Assembly: GCF_002094305.1 (NCBI RefSeq)
Contig: NZ_LWTX01000010.1
Span: 62,001 to 126,000 of the forward strand
Source of the DNA: Prescottella equi
Lineage (GTDB): Bacteria > Actinomycetota > Actinomycetes > Mycobacteriales > Mycobacteriaceae
DNA length: 64,000 bases
Reading direction: 5' to 3'
The translations under genes and the position numbers were made by a program. The notes below the pieces were generated by a model. The model saw nothing but the letters and a program-made list of their open reading frames with translations. It was not told where the DNA came from and made no database searches. This document shows positions 16,683-26,049 of the stretch, one piece after another; position 1 is the first letter of the stretch; every line of letters begins with the position of its first letter.

Positions 16683-17294
16683 ATGGATGCCGTCAAACGA
16701 GTACGCCTGAGCCCGGAGGAACGGCGTGCCCAGCTCATCGACCTCGGTGTCCGGATGCTGGCCGACCGGCCGCTCGAACAGATCTCCGTCGAGGACATCG
16801 CCGACCAGGCCGGCGTGTCCCGTGGTCTGCTGTTCCATTACTTCGCGTCCAAGCACGACTTCCATGTCGCCATCGTGCGCCACTCCAGTGCCGAGATGCT
16901 TGCGCGCACCGCGCCGAACCTCGAGCTCCCGGTCATCGACATGCTGCGCGACGTCATGGCTGCGTACGTCGACTACGTCTCCGAGAACCGTGACACGTAC
17001 GTGTCGCTGCTGCGGGGGACCGCGAGTGGTGATCCGGCGATGCGCGAGGTATTCGAAAGCACTCGAGCCGAGATGGCGCGACGCGTCGTCGAACAACTGC
17101 CGAGTCTCGGAATCGAGCCCGACGCCCGCATCGCCCTGTCGGTGCGGGGGTGGATCGCGTTCGTCGAGGAGGCCACGATCACGTGGCTGCGAGGACCCGA
17201 AATCCCCCGGGACGAACTGATCGAACTACTCGTCACCGCCTTGCCCGCGGTGGCCCTCAGCGCCGGCGCCGCGGAGGCCCTTCTCGGCGGCTGA
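16683..17294 (+). CDS. TetR-family transcriptional regulator
   Basis: 203 residues. The N-terminal helix-turn-helix spans about 12-58 (EERRAQLID, then VEDIADQAGVSRGLLFHYFASK). The C-terminal ligand domain has the AMDLAL-type region typical of TetR_C family members. ATG 16683 is chosen over the GTG three codons earlier, which abuts the palindrome. Divergent placement with the operator at 16640-16673 predicts self-repression and control of the monooxygenase-SDR-hydrolase operon. Confidence 0.88.
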   Translation: MDAVKRVRLSPEERRAQLIDLGVRMLADRPLEQISVEDIADQAGVSRGLLFHYFASKHDFHVAIVRHSSAEMLARTAPNLELPVIDMLRDVMAAYVDYVSENRDTYVSLLRGTASGDPAMREVFESTRAEMARRVVEQLPSLGIEPDARIALSVRGWIAFVEEATITWLRGPEIPRDELIELLVTALPAVALSAGAAEALLGG

Positions 17295-17302
17295 CCCTGC
17301 CC

Positions 17303-17410
17303 CGCGTTTTGCGCACTTATCGCGGGGGCGCGCCGGCTCGGTCTCGCGTTTTGCGCACTTATCGCGGGGGACGGGTGCTGGATCTCGCGTTTTGCGCACT
17401 TATCGCGGGG
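17303..17410. repeat. Three tandem-spaced copies of a 26-nt repeat
   Basis: CGCGTTTTGCGCACTTATCG followed by CGGGGG occurs at 17303-17328 and 17345-17370; a third copy at 17386-17410 is one G shorter. The period is 42 then 41 nt, with GC-rich 15-16 nt spacers that differ. Copies two and three are also preceded by TCT. The array starts 8 nt after the TetR stop, in the gap between convergent tetR and kgd, before the kgd terminator. Function unknown. Confidence 0.9.
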
Positions 17411-17429
17411 ACGCCCGATACGGGGCAGA

Positions 17430-17480
17430 GAACGACACCGGCCCGCCCACTCGGAAAGTGGACGGGCCGGTGTCGTGTTC
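17430..17480. terminator. Large hairpin terminator of kgd
   Basis: ACGACACCGGCCCGCCCAC (17432-17450) pairs with GTGGACGGGCCGGTGTCGT (17458-17476) with one mismatch and a 7-nt loop. The hairpin lies 24 nt past the kgd stop and can also stop read-through from tetR. Confidence 0.8.
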
Positions 17481-17503
17481 GGCTGGTCAGCCGATCAGCG
17501 GGA

Positions 17504-20500
17504 TCACTTCGTCGGCGAGAACGCGGTCTCGATGATCTCCTGCTGCTCGACGGCGTGAACCTTGCTCGAGCCGGAGGACGGTGCCGACATCGCGCGACGG
17601 GAGACGCGCTTGATGCCCGCGAGCCGCTCGGGGAGCAGCTCCGGCAGAGCCAGGCCGAGGAACGGCCACGCACCCTGGTTCGCCGGCTCCTCCTGGACCC
17701 AGAAGAACTCGCTGACGTTCGGGTAGCGGTCCAGCGTCTCCGCGATGCGGCGGCGCGGGATCGGGTACAGCTGCTCGATCCGGACGATCGCGACGTCGTC
17801 GCGGTTCTCCTTCTGCTTCTTGGCGAGCAGCTCCCAGTAGATCTTGCCCGAGGTCAGCAGCACGCGCTTGACCTTGGAGCGGTCGGCGCCCTCGGACTCG
17901 TACGACGGCTCCTCGAACACCGACCGGAACTTGCCGGTGGTGAAGTCCTCGAGGTTGCTGACCGCAGCCTTGTTGCGCAGCATCGACTTCGGCGTGAACA
18001 CCACGAGCGGACGGCGGATGCCGTCGAGGTGGTGACGACGCAGCAGGTGGAAGTAGCTGGCCGGGGTCGACGGCATGGCAACCGTCATCGAGCCCTCGGC
18101 GCACAGCTGCAGGAACCGCTCGATGCGGCCCGACGTGTGGTCCGGGCCCTGGCCCTCGTGGCCGTGCGGCAGCAGCAGCACGACGTCGGACAGCTGACCC
18201 CACTTGGCCTCACCGGACGAGATGAACTCGTCGATGATGGTCTGCGCTCCGTTGACGAAGTCGCCGAACTGCGCCTCCCACAGCACGAGGGCGTCGGGGT
18301 TGCCGACCGAGTAGCCGTACTCGAAGCCCAGGCCCGCGAACTCGGTGAGCGCCGAGTCGTACACCATGAACTTGCCGCCGTTGTCGGCTGCCGTCGCGAG
18401 CTCCGCGATGGGGTTGTACTCGTCGCCGGTCTTGCGGTCGATGAGCACCGAATGGCGCTGCGTGAACGTGCCGCGGCGCGAGTCCTGACCGGCCAGGCGC
18501 ACCAGGGCGCCCTGCTCGGCCAGCGAACCGAACGCGAGGAGCTCGGCGAACGCCCAGTCGATGTGGCCCTCGCGGGACATCTCCTTGCGCTTCTCGATGA
18601 CCGGCTTGACGCGCGGGTGCACCGTGAAGCCGTCGGGCACGTTGACGAACGCGTCGCCGATACGGGCGAGCGTCGCGGCATCGACAGCCGTGGTCAGGCG
18701 GGCAGGCGGGGTCTGGTCGAGCTCGACCGACTCCGACGGTTCCGGCTTGAACTTCTCGAGCTCGCGAACCTCGTTGAACACCCGCTCCAGCTGGCCCTGG
18801 TAGTCGCGCAGCGCGTCCTCGGCCTCCTTGAGCGAGATGTCGCCGCGGCCGATCAGCGCCTCGGTGTAGCTCTTGCGAACGCTGCGCTTGGTGTCGATCA
18901 GGTCGTACATCGCCGGCTGCGTCATCGACGGGTCGTCGCCCTCGTTGTGACCGCGACGGCGGTAGCAGATGAGGTCGATGACGACGTCCTTGCCGAACTT
19001 CTCGCGGAAGTCGACGGCCAGCTGCGCAACCCAGACACAGGCCTCGGGGTCGTCGCCGTTGACGTGGAAGATCGGCGCGCCGATCATCTTCGCGACGTCG
19101 GTGCAGTACTCGGACGAACGCGAGTGCTCCGGGGCGGTGGTGAAGCCGACCTGGTTGTTGACGACCACGTGCACGGTGCCGCCCGTACGGTAGCCGCGCA
19201 GCAGCGCCAGGTTCAGCGTCTCGGCCACGACACCCTGACCGGCGAACGCCGCGTCACCGTGCAGCATCAGCGGCATGACGGTGAAGCCGTCCTGGCCCTT
19301 GTCCAGCAGGTCCTGCTTCGCGCGGACGAGGCCCTCGAGGACCGGGTCGACCGCTTCCAGGTGCGACGGGTTCGCGGTGAGCGAGACCTTGATGTCGTTC
19401 TCGCCGAACATCTGGATGTAGGTGCCCTCGGCGCCCAGGTGGTACTTCACGTCGCCGGAGCCGTGCGCGGCCGCCGGGTTCATGTTGCCCTCGAACTCGG
19501 TGAAGATCTTCGAGTAGGGCTTGCCGACGATGTTCGCCAGGACGTTCAGGCGACCACGGTGCGGCATGCCGATGACGACCTCGTCGAGCTTGTGCTCGGC
19601 CGCCTGGTCGATGATCGCGTCCATCATCGGGATGACGGACTCGGCACCCTCGAGCGAGAAGCGCTTCTGGCCGACGTACTTGGTCTGCAGGAACGTCTCG
19701 AACGCCTCGGCGGCGTTGAGCTTGCTCAGGATGTACTTCTGCTGCGCCACCGTCGGCTTGACGTGCGGAGCCTCGACCCGCTCCTGCAGCCATGCCTGCT
19801 GCTCCGGCTCGAGGATGTGCGTGTACTCGACGCCGATGTGGCGGGCGTACGCGTCGCGCAGGATCGACAGGACGTCGCGCAGCTTCATCCGCGACTTGCC
19901 GTGGAAACCACCGACGTTGAACTCGCGATCGAGGTCCCACAGCGTCAGGCCGTGGCTCGTGACGTCGAGGTCCGGGTGGCTGCGGAACTTGTCCTTGACG
20001 AACTGCAGCGGATCCGTGTCGGCCATCAGGTGGCCACGGTTGCGGTACGCGGCGATCATCTCGAGCACACGGGTGCTCTTGTCGACGGCGCCCTCCGGCA
20101 CGTCCTTGCGCCAGCGGACCGGCTCGTAAGGAATGTGCAGCGAGTGGAAGACCTCGTCGTAGAACTCGTCGCTGATCAGCAGGTTGTGGATCGTGCGCAG
20201 GAAGTCGCCGGACTCGGCGCCCTGGATGATCCGGTGATCGTAGGTGGAGGTCAGCGTCATGAGCTTGCCGACGCCCATCTCCGCGATGCGCTCGTCGCTC
20301 GCACCCTGGAACTCGGCCGGGTACTCCATCGCGCCGGCGCCGATGATGGCGCCCTGGCCCTGCATCAGGCGCGGCACGGAGTGCACGGTGCCGATGCCGC
20401 CCGGGTTGGTCAGCGAGATCGTGACACCGGAGAAGTCCTCGGCAGTGAGCTTGCCGTCGCGCGCGCGCCGGACGATGTCCTCGTAGGCGCCGTAGAACTG

Positions 20501-21274
20501 CACGAAGTTCATCGACTCGCAGCCCTTGATGGCTGCGACGACCAGCGAACGGCTGCCGTTCTTGCCCGGCAGGTCGATGGCCAGACCCAGGTTGGTGCTC
20601 GCCGGGGTGACGACGTTCGGCTTGCCGTCGATCTCGGCGAAGTGCCGGTTCATGTTCGGGAACGACTTGACCGCCTGCACGATCGCGTAGCCGAGGATGT
20701 GGGTGAAGGAGACCTTGCCGCCACGGGTACGGGCGAGGTGGTTGTTGATGACGATGCGGTTGTCGAACATCAACTTGGCCGGGACGGCGCGAACACTGGT
20801 GGCCGTCGGGATGGTCAGCGAGGCGGACATGTTGCGGGCCACGGTGGCGGCCGCACCGCGCAGGACCTGGTTGGTGTCCTGCGTGGAGGTCTCCGCGGGA
20901 GCAGCCGCGGCGGGCTTGGGTGCCGCAGCCTTCGGGGCCGGGGCCTTCGGTGCCGCAGCCTTGGGCGCCGGGGCGGCGGCGGGCTTGGGTGCCGGAGCGG
21001 CAGGCGCGGCCGGGGGCGCAGCGGGTGCCGGTGCGGCGGGAGCTGCAGCAGCCGGTGCGGGGGCGGTGGCCCCGTTCGCGGCCTCGGTGGCGACATCACC
21101 GGCGCCGTTGAGCGCCTCACCGTTCCCGGCGGCATTCGCCGCGTCGGGCGAGTAATCCGTCAGAAACTCGTGCCAACTCGCGTCCACGGATGAGGGATCA
21201 TCCTGGAAGCGTTGGTACATCTCGTCAACCAACCACTGGTTCTGTCCGAACTGGGAAGTAGAGCTGCTGCTCAC
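17504..21274 (-). CDS. kgd: Multifunctional 2-oxoglutarate decarboxylase/dehydrogenase E1-E2 fusion
   Basis: 1256 residues from GTG 21274. Residues 1-40 are the E1 N-terminal helix ([12 protein letters not shown]). An Ala/Pro-rich linker runs to about 125, followed by the E2-type acyltransferase core ([11 protein letters not shown]) and then the thiamine-diphosphate E1 domains ([10 protein letters not shown]). The lipoyl domain is absent, as in mycobacterial and corynebacterial Kgd/OdhA. It decarboxylates 2-oxoglutarate for the TCA cycle and, in related species, is inhibited by the FHA protein GarA/OdhI. The in-frame GTG at 21328 adds 18 unconserved residues. Confidence 0.96.
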   Translation of the reverse strand: MSSSSTSQFGQNQWLVDEMYQRFQDDPSSVDASWHEFLTDYSPDAANAAGNGEALNGAGDVATEAANGATAPAPAAAAPAAPAPAAPPAAPAAPAPKPAAAPAPKAAAPKAPAPKAAAPKPAAAAPAETSTQDTNQVLRGAAATVARNMSASLTIPTATSVRAVPAKLMFDNRIVINNHLARTRGGKVSFTHILGYAIVQAVKSFPNMNRHFAEIDGKPNVVTPASTNLGLAIDLPGKNGSRSLVVAAIKGCESMNFVQFYGAYEDIVRRARDGKLTAEDFSGVTISLTNPGGIGTVHSVPRLMQGQGAIIGAGAMEYPAEFQGASDERIAEMGVGKLMTLTSTYDHRIIQGAESGDFLRTIHNLLISDEFYDEVFHSLHIPYEPVRWRKDVPEGAVDKSTRVLEMIAAYRNRGHLMADTDPLQFVKDKFRSHPDLDVTSHGLTLWDLDREFNVGGFHGKSRMKLRDVLSILRDAYARHIGVEYTHILEPEQQAWLQERVEAPHVKPTVAQQKYILSKLNAAEAFETFLQTKYVGQKRFSLEGAESVIPMMDAIIDQAAEHKLDEVVIGMPHRGRLNVLANIVGKPYSKIFTEFEGNMNPAAAHGSGDVKYHLGAEGTYIQMFGENDIKVSLTANPSHLEAVDPVLEGLVRAKQDLLDKGQDGFTVMPLMLHGDAAFAGQGVVAETLNLALLRGYRTGGTVHVVVNNQVGFTTAPEHSRSSEYCTDVAKMIGAPIFHVNGDDPEACVWVAQLAVDFREKFGKDVVIDLICYRRRGHNEGDDPSMTQPAMYDLIDTKRSVRKSYTEALIGRGDISLKEAEDALRDYQGQLERVFNEVRELEKFKPEPSESVELDQTPPARLTTAVDAATLARIGDAFVNVPDGFTVHPRVKPVIEKRKEMSREGHIDWAFAELLAFGSLAEQGALVRLAGQDSRRGTFTQRHSVLIDRKTGDEYNPIAELATAADNGGKFMVYDSALTEFAGLGFEYGYSVGNPDALVLWEAQFGDFVNGAQTIIDEFISSGEAKWGQLSDVVLLLPHGHEGQGPDHTSGRIERFLQLCAEGSMTVAMPSTPASYFHLLRRHHLDGIRRPLVVFTPKSMLRNKAAVSNLEDFTTGKFRSVFEEPSYESEGADRSKVKRVLLTSGKIYWELLAKKQKENRDDVAIVRIEQLYPIPRRRIAETLDRYPNVSEFFWVQEEPANQGAWPFLGLALPELLPERLAGIKRVSRRAMSAPSSGSSKVHAVEQQEIIETAFSPTK

Positions 21275-21386
21275 GGCAGGTGTTCGCCTCGTTTCTTTCT
21301 TCGGTACCCGATCAGAGCGCCTATACACATGAGGCTAGCCTCCGCGCGTCGGGCTCGGCCATCCGGTCCGCCGCGTGTCGGCTGTC

Positions 21387-24300
21387 TCACACTGTTGCGA
21401 TGGGGTCACCATCGAAGACGGTTCTCGCCGACCGATTATTCCCCTGTTCGCGCGCTGCCGCATCACACAGTCGCGTGTAGTGACCACCCGCATGACGAAG
21501 TGCGCTGTGAGCACCGCTTTCGACGATCCGGCCGCCGTCCACCACCACGACGAGATCGGCGCGGGCGGCGGTCGCCAGCCGGTGCGCGACCACCACTGAC
21601 GTGCGTTTCCGGGTGACCATGCGGTTCGATTCGAGGACGAGCCGCTCGGTCGCGGGGTCGAGGGTCGCGGTCGCCTCGTCGAGCAACAACACGTCCGGAT
21701 CGACCATCTCGGCGCGTGCCAGCGCGATCAACTGACGCTGCCCGGCGGACAGACCTTGGCCCCGCTCGCCGATCGGTTGATTCATGCCGCCGCGGAGCGC
21801 CGCGATCGTCGGCAACGCGCCCACCGCACGTGCGGCCGCCTCGATCTCGGCGCGGCTCGCCTCCGGCCGCCCGTACGCGATGTTGCTCGCGACGGTACCG
21901 GTGAACAGGTGTGCCTCCTGCGGCACGACGCCGAGGCGACGCCGATAGTCGTGCAGGGGATAGCGGCGCAGGTCCTCGGAATCCACCCGCACCGAGCCCG
22001 TCGTCGGGTCGTAGAAGCGGGCGAGGAGCTTGACGACGGTCGACTTGCCCGCGCCGGTACGCCCGACGAGCGCGACGGTGGTGCCGGGCGGAATGTGCAG
22101 TGAGACGTCGCTGAGCGCGTCGGACTCGGCGCCTTGATACCGGAAACTGACGTCGTCGAAGGTCACGTCGCCGCGCAGGTGGCCGCTGATCGGGACGGTG
22201 TGTTCGGCGCCGGCTGTCTCGATCGAACTGGGGGTGGCGAGCAGATCCCCGATCCGGCGCAGGCCCACGTCGGCCTGCTGGTAGCCGTCGAACACCTGGG
22301 AGAGCTGCTGGATCGGTCCGAACAGCAGCCCGAGGTACAGCACGAACGCGACGAGCGTGCCGGCGGTCGCGGACCCGTCGGCCACCCGCTGCGCGCCCAC
22401 GAACACGACCGCGGCCAGCGCCAGGTCGGACAGCAGCGTGATGAACGGGAAGTACACCGAGATCGCCCGCTGCGAGCGCATCCGGCTGCGGCGGTAGCTG
22501 TCCGCGCGCTCGGCGAACCGCTGTGCGGTGAACTCCTCGCGGCGGTACGCCTGCGCGGCGCGGAGGCCGGCGACGTTCTCCTGGAACTCGGCGTTGACGA
22601 GGGAGATACGCTCCCGCGACACCGAGTACGCGGTGCTGGAGACGCGACGGAAGACGACGGTCGCGATCGTCAACGGCACGAGCGCGGCCAGCGCGACGAG
22701 AGCCAGGGTGGCGTCGGTGACGAGCAGCGCGACCGCGATCCCGACCAGGGTCAACAGCGACACCACGGCCGTGGACAGGCCTGTTTGGATGAACGACGAC
22801 AGCGCATCGACGTCGGTCGTCATCCGCGTCATGATCCGACCGGACAGCTCGCGCTCGTAGTAGTCCAGGCCAAGCCGCTGCAGGTGGGCGTAGCTGCGCA
22901 CGCGCAGCCCGAACAGCACCCGCTCGCCGGCCCGGGCCGTGATGACCGTGAGGACCGCGACGACGAGCCAACCGATGAGGGCCAGCACCGTGCCGAGAGC
23001 CGCGGCCGCCCAGAGCGGTCCCGAATCGCCCGGGACGATGCCGTGGTCGATCGCGTACCGGACGATCGCCGGGAAGGTGATGCCGATCAGCGAGTCCAGC
23101 GCCAGGCACACGACGACGCCGGCGAGGATCCACCGCACCGGACGCAGCAGCCGGCTCAACCGGAACTCGGGGTCGTCGCGACGCAGCTTGCGCGTGTTGG
23201 TCTCGGGGTCCTCGTCGGCGGGCGGCAGTGCATCGACCGCACGCCGCAACTCCGGTGTCGCCGCCACCCCGCCGAGTGCGCCGCTCATGTGTCCGCCGCC
23301 ACCGCCGTGCCCGTGGCCCGGTCGGGCCGGGATGCCGTCGCCGGTTGCGTACTCGCCGTCGTCGTCCTCGACGTCCGGCCACAGCCGGGCCTCGGTGGGG
23401 TCCGGCGCGGTGGCGACGGGAGCGGCGTCCTCGGTGGTGTCGGTCGGATCCGGGGACGCGAGCAGCGCACGGAACAGCGGGCACCGCTCGTCGAGCTCGT
23501 CGACCGTGCCGATGTCGATGATCCGGCCCTCGTCCAGGACCGCGACGCGATCGGCGAGCGTGAGCGTGGACCGCCGGTGCGCCAGGATGAGCGTCGTCCG
23601 CTCCCGTCCGCTGCGGATGGCGTCGAAGATGACGGCCTCCGTGGTGGCGTCCACCGCGGACGTCGCGTCGTCGAGGATCAGGACGCGCGGGTCGACGAGC
23701 AGCGCGCGGGCGAGCGCGACGCGCTGGCGCTGACCGCCCGACAGGGTGAGACCCCGCTCGCCCACGACGGTGTCGTATCCGTCGGCGAGCGCGGAGACGA
23801 ACTCGTCGGCCTGGGCGAGTTTCGCGGCGGCCCGGATCTCTTCGGCGCTCGCGTCCGGGCGTCCGAGCGCGATGTTGGCCGCGATGGTGTCCGAGAACAG
23901 GAACGGCTCGTCGAACACCAGACCGACGGCCTCGCGAAGCTGGTCGGCGCGCACGTCGGCGACGTCGAACTCTCGGCCGTCGGCGGTGAGCGCGACGGTT
24001 CCGGCACTCGGGGTGTAGAAGCGGGGGAGCAGCAGCGACAGTGCGGTCTTGCCGGATCCGGCCGGGCCGACGACAGCGACGGATTCGCCGGGCGCGATGG
24101 TCAGGTCGAGGCCGGACAGGACGGCTCGGTCGGCGTCGAAGCCGAAACCGACGTCACGGAGCCGGACGCCGAGCGGGCCGTCCGGAAGGTCGATCGGGTG
24201 CGGTGGATCCGACACCTCGGGTTCGGTGTCGATGACTTCGTACACCCGCTCGACCGCGGCCCGCGACAGCTGCGCCATGATCACGACCTGCGACAGTGTG

Positions 24301-25211
24301 CGGGTCGCGGCCGTCATGGTGGCGACGTATGCGGCGAACGCGAGGAACGTGCCGACGGTGATCCGGTCGTGCAGGGCCAGGTACCCGCCGAGCGCCACGA
24401 CACCGACGAGGCCGAGCTGGGGGATCGCTGCCATCGACGGCGCGAACCGAGCGTTGATCCGGGCGGCTCGCAGACGCTCGGCGTACAGCGTGCGTCCGAG
24501 GCCCTCGAGCTGATCCACCGCCCGGGATTCCTGTCCGAAGCCCTTGACCACCCGCACACCGGTCACGGTCTCCTCGACGTGCTGGGCGAGGTCGGCGGCG
24601 CGCTGCTGGGCGGACCACGTGGCCGCGAACAGTGTGGGCCGCACCAGGTACACGACGAGGGCGACCGCGGGCACCACCACGAGCGCAACGAGGGTCAGCA
24701 GCGGCGAGAGCCACGCCATGATCACCAGCGCGAGGACGAACTGCAGCACCACGCCCGCCGACATGGGCACCATCGCGAGCAGCCCCTGGACGAGTTGCAG
24801 GTCGGTGATCGACCGCGACACCACCTGGCCGGTGCGGATCTGGTCCTGGCCGCGGCCGTCGAGCCGCTGCAGGGAGCCGAGCAGGCCCAGTCGCAGGTCG
24901 TGCTGCACGTCGAGGGACAGCCGTCCCGCGAGCATTCGTCGCCCGTACTGGCATCCGAACCGGACGACGCCGAGGAGCGCGATGAGCGCGGCGATGCCCG
25001 CGATGACGCGGGTGGCGGAGGATTCGCCGCCCGACGCCGCATCGACCGCGACCTTCGTGAGCAGCGGGAACACGATGTCGATGAGCGCCGCCACCGCCGT
25101 CACCGCGAGCGCGCCCACGGCGGTCCTCCGGTGGCTGAAGCACTCCGCGGCGAGTCGTCGTATCCAGCCGCGGCGAATGTCGGTGACCGGTGTCGCATCC
25201 TGTGTTGCCAT
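21387..25211 (-). CDS. Single-chain fused ABC exporter (TMD-NBD-TMD-NBD)
   Basis: About 1274 residues, two exporter halves in one chain. Half 1: six helices to about 330, then Walker A GPAGSGKT near 384, Q-loop replaced by D (VFDEPF), signature LSGGQ near 491, Walker B ILDDAT near 515. Half 2: Walker A GRTGAGKS, Q-loop VPQE, signature altered to LSAGQ, Walker B LLLDEAT, H-loop AHR. So one ATP site is degenerate and one canonical, as in heterodimeric exporters. A Gly/His-rich linker (PGHGHGGGGGHMSG) joins the halves near 632-645. Resembles mycobacterial Rv0194-type drug exporters. Confidence 0.92.
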   Translation of the reverse strand: MATQDATPVTDIRRGWIRRLAAECFSHRRTAVGALAVTAVAALIDIVFPLLTKVAVDAASGGESSATRVIAGIAALIALLGVVRFGCQYGRRMLAGRLSLDVQHDLRLGLLGSLQRLDGRGQDQIRTGQVVSRSITDLQLVQGLLAMVPMSAGVVLQFVLALVIMAWLSPLLTLVALVVVPAVALVVYLVRPTLFAATWSAQQRAADLAQHVEETVTGVRVVKGFGQESRAVDQLEGLGRTLYAERLRAARINARFAPSMAAIPQLGLVGVVALGGYLALHDRITVGTFLAFAAYVATMTAATRTLSQVVIMAQLSRAAVERVYEVIDTEPEVSDPPHPIDLPDGPLGVRLRDVGFGFDADRAVLSGLDLTIAPGESVAVVGPAGSGKTALSLLLPRFYTPSAGTVALTADGREFDVADVRADQLREAVGLVFDEPFLFSDTIAANIALGRPDASAEEIRAAAKLAQADEFVSALADGYDTVVGERGLTLSGGQRQRVALARALLVDPRVLILDDATSAVDATTEAVIFDAIRSGRERTTLILAHRRSTLTLADRVAVLDEGRIIDIGTVDELDERCPLFRALLASPDPTDTTEDAAPVATAPDPTEARLWPDVEDDDGEYATGDGIPARPGHGHGGGGGHMSGALGGVAATPELRRAVDALPPADEDPETNTRKLRRDDPEFRLSRLLRPVRWILAGVVVCLALDSLIGITFPAIVRYAIDHGIVPGDSGPLWAAAALGTVLALIGWLVVAVLTVITARAGERVLFGLRVRSYAHLQRLGLDYYERELSGRIMTRMTTDVDALSSFIQTGLSTAVVSLLTLVGIAVALLVTDATLALVALAALVPLTIATVVFRRVSSTAYSVSRERISLVNAEFQENVAGLRAAQAYRREEFTAQRFAERADSYRRSRMRSQRAISVYFPFITLLSDLALAAVVFVGAQRVADGSATAGTLVAFVLYLGLLFGPIQQLSQVFDGYQQADVGLRRIGDLLATPSSIETAGAEHTVPISGHLRGDVTFDDVSFRYQGAESDALSDVSLHIPPGTTVALVGRTGAGKSTVVKLLARFYDPTTGSVRVDSEDLRRYPLHDYRRRLGVVPQEAHLFTGTVASNIAYGRPEASRAEIEAAARAVGALPTIAALRGGMNQPIGERGQGLSAGQRQLIALARAEMVDPDVLLLDEATATLDPATERLVLESNRMVTRKRTSVVVAHRLATAARADLVVVVDGGRIVESGAHSALRHAGGHYTRLCDAAAREQGNNRSARTVFDGDPIATV

Positions 25212-25284
25212 CCCGATCAACGGTAGTCCGGTCCCCCGACAGTCATGTCGGGGGCGCCGAGGCCCCGGATCGGGCGATACCGGA

Positions 25285-26049
25285 TCAGGTGATGTCGCGG
25301 CGCCGGGTGGCCCACCATCCGAGTCCGCACGACGCCGCCGCCCAGAGTGCCAACGCGACCAGGCACTGCGGCCAACCGGGTGTGATGCTGTCGTCGACGA
25401 CAGCGGCGAAAGCGGTGAGCGTCACCGATCCTGGTAGCCACTGGGCGACGGTGCCCAGTCCGAGTCCGGACAGCACGAGACGCACTGTCCCTTCGCCGAC
25501 CACGTACCAGGCCACGATGCCGACGGCGCTGCCGATCGACGACGCCGTCGCCAGCGCCAGTCCGGCACCGAGCAACGTCCACAGCGTGGACGCGACCAGT
25601 CCGATCAGGAGCACGCCGACGATCGTGGAATCGACCCGGAAGTCGTCGGGTGCGAAGGCGAGCAGCAGCGGCACGCTGACGACTTCGACGACCAGGCAGT
25701 AGAGGAGTCCGACGGCGGCCGTCGCGAGGAGCTTGGCGGCGACGACCCGGTCGCGGCCGCGGGTGGTGAGGAAGGTGCCGGCGAACGTGTTGTGCCGGTA
25801 TTCGGCACCGGCGTTGAGCGCGCCGAAGAGCGCCGCGAACAGGAACACCGAACCGAGCGCGACGAACAGGCCGATTGCAGCGACGGCGATCGCGAGCTCG
25901 TCGGACTCGGTCTCCTGCGCGAGTGCCGACACGAACGGCACACTGATCGCGCCGGAGAGCAGGCCGATCAGGAGCGGAGCCAGCCCGAGCGCCCACCACA
26001 GACGCAGGGTGGTGATCTTGCGGAACTCGGCGGTGAGCAGTCGGTTCAT
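25285..26049 (-). CDS. ABC-2 type permease
   Basis: 254 residues with about six hydrophobic segments, beginning MNRLLTAEFRKITTLRLWW, the usual N-terminus of ABC-2 membrane subunits. A conserved YRHNTFAGTFLTTRGRDRVVAAKL segment follows the second helix. The ATG overlaps the ATPase stop (ATGA), so it is the membrane half of the ATPase encoded just upstream. It probably exports a hydrophobic compound; substrate unknown. Confidence 0.85.
   Translation of the reverse strand: MNRLLTAEFRKITTLRLWWALGLAPLLIGLLSGAISVPFVSALAQETESDELAIAVAAIGLFVALGSVFLFAALFGALNAGAEYRHNTFAGTFLTTRGRDRVVAAKLLATAAVGLLYCLVVEVVSVPLLLAFAPDDFRVDSTIVGVLLIGLVASTLWTLLGAGLALATASSIGSAVGIVAWYVVGEGTVRLVLSGLGLGTVAQWLPGSVTLTAFAAVVDDSITPGWPQCLVALALWAAASCGLGWWATRRRDIT

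Noticed and set aside
17303-17410. CRISPR array
   Set aside because: Only three copies with spacers of 15-16 nt, too short for CRISPR, and no cas genes nearby.
17150-21193. 1347-codon plus-strand frame opposite kgd
   Set aside because: It is the antisense of a clearly conserved enzyme and has the Arg/Val/Asp-rich mix of a third-position mirror frame.
22134-25226. 1030-codon plus-strand frame opposite the ABC exporter
   Set aside because: Antisense of intact ABC domains; no independent start signal or domain.
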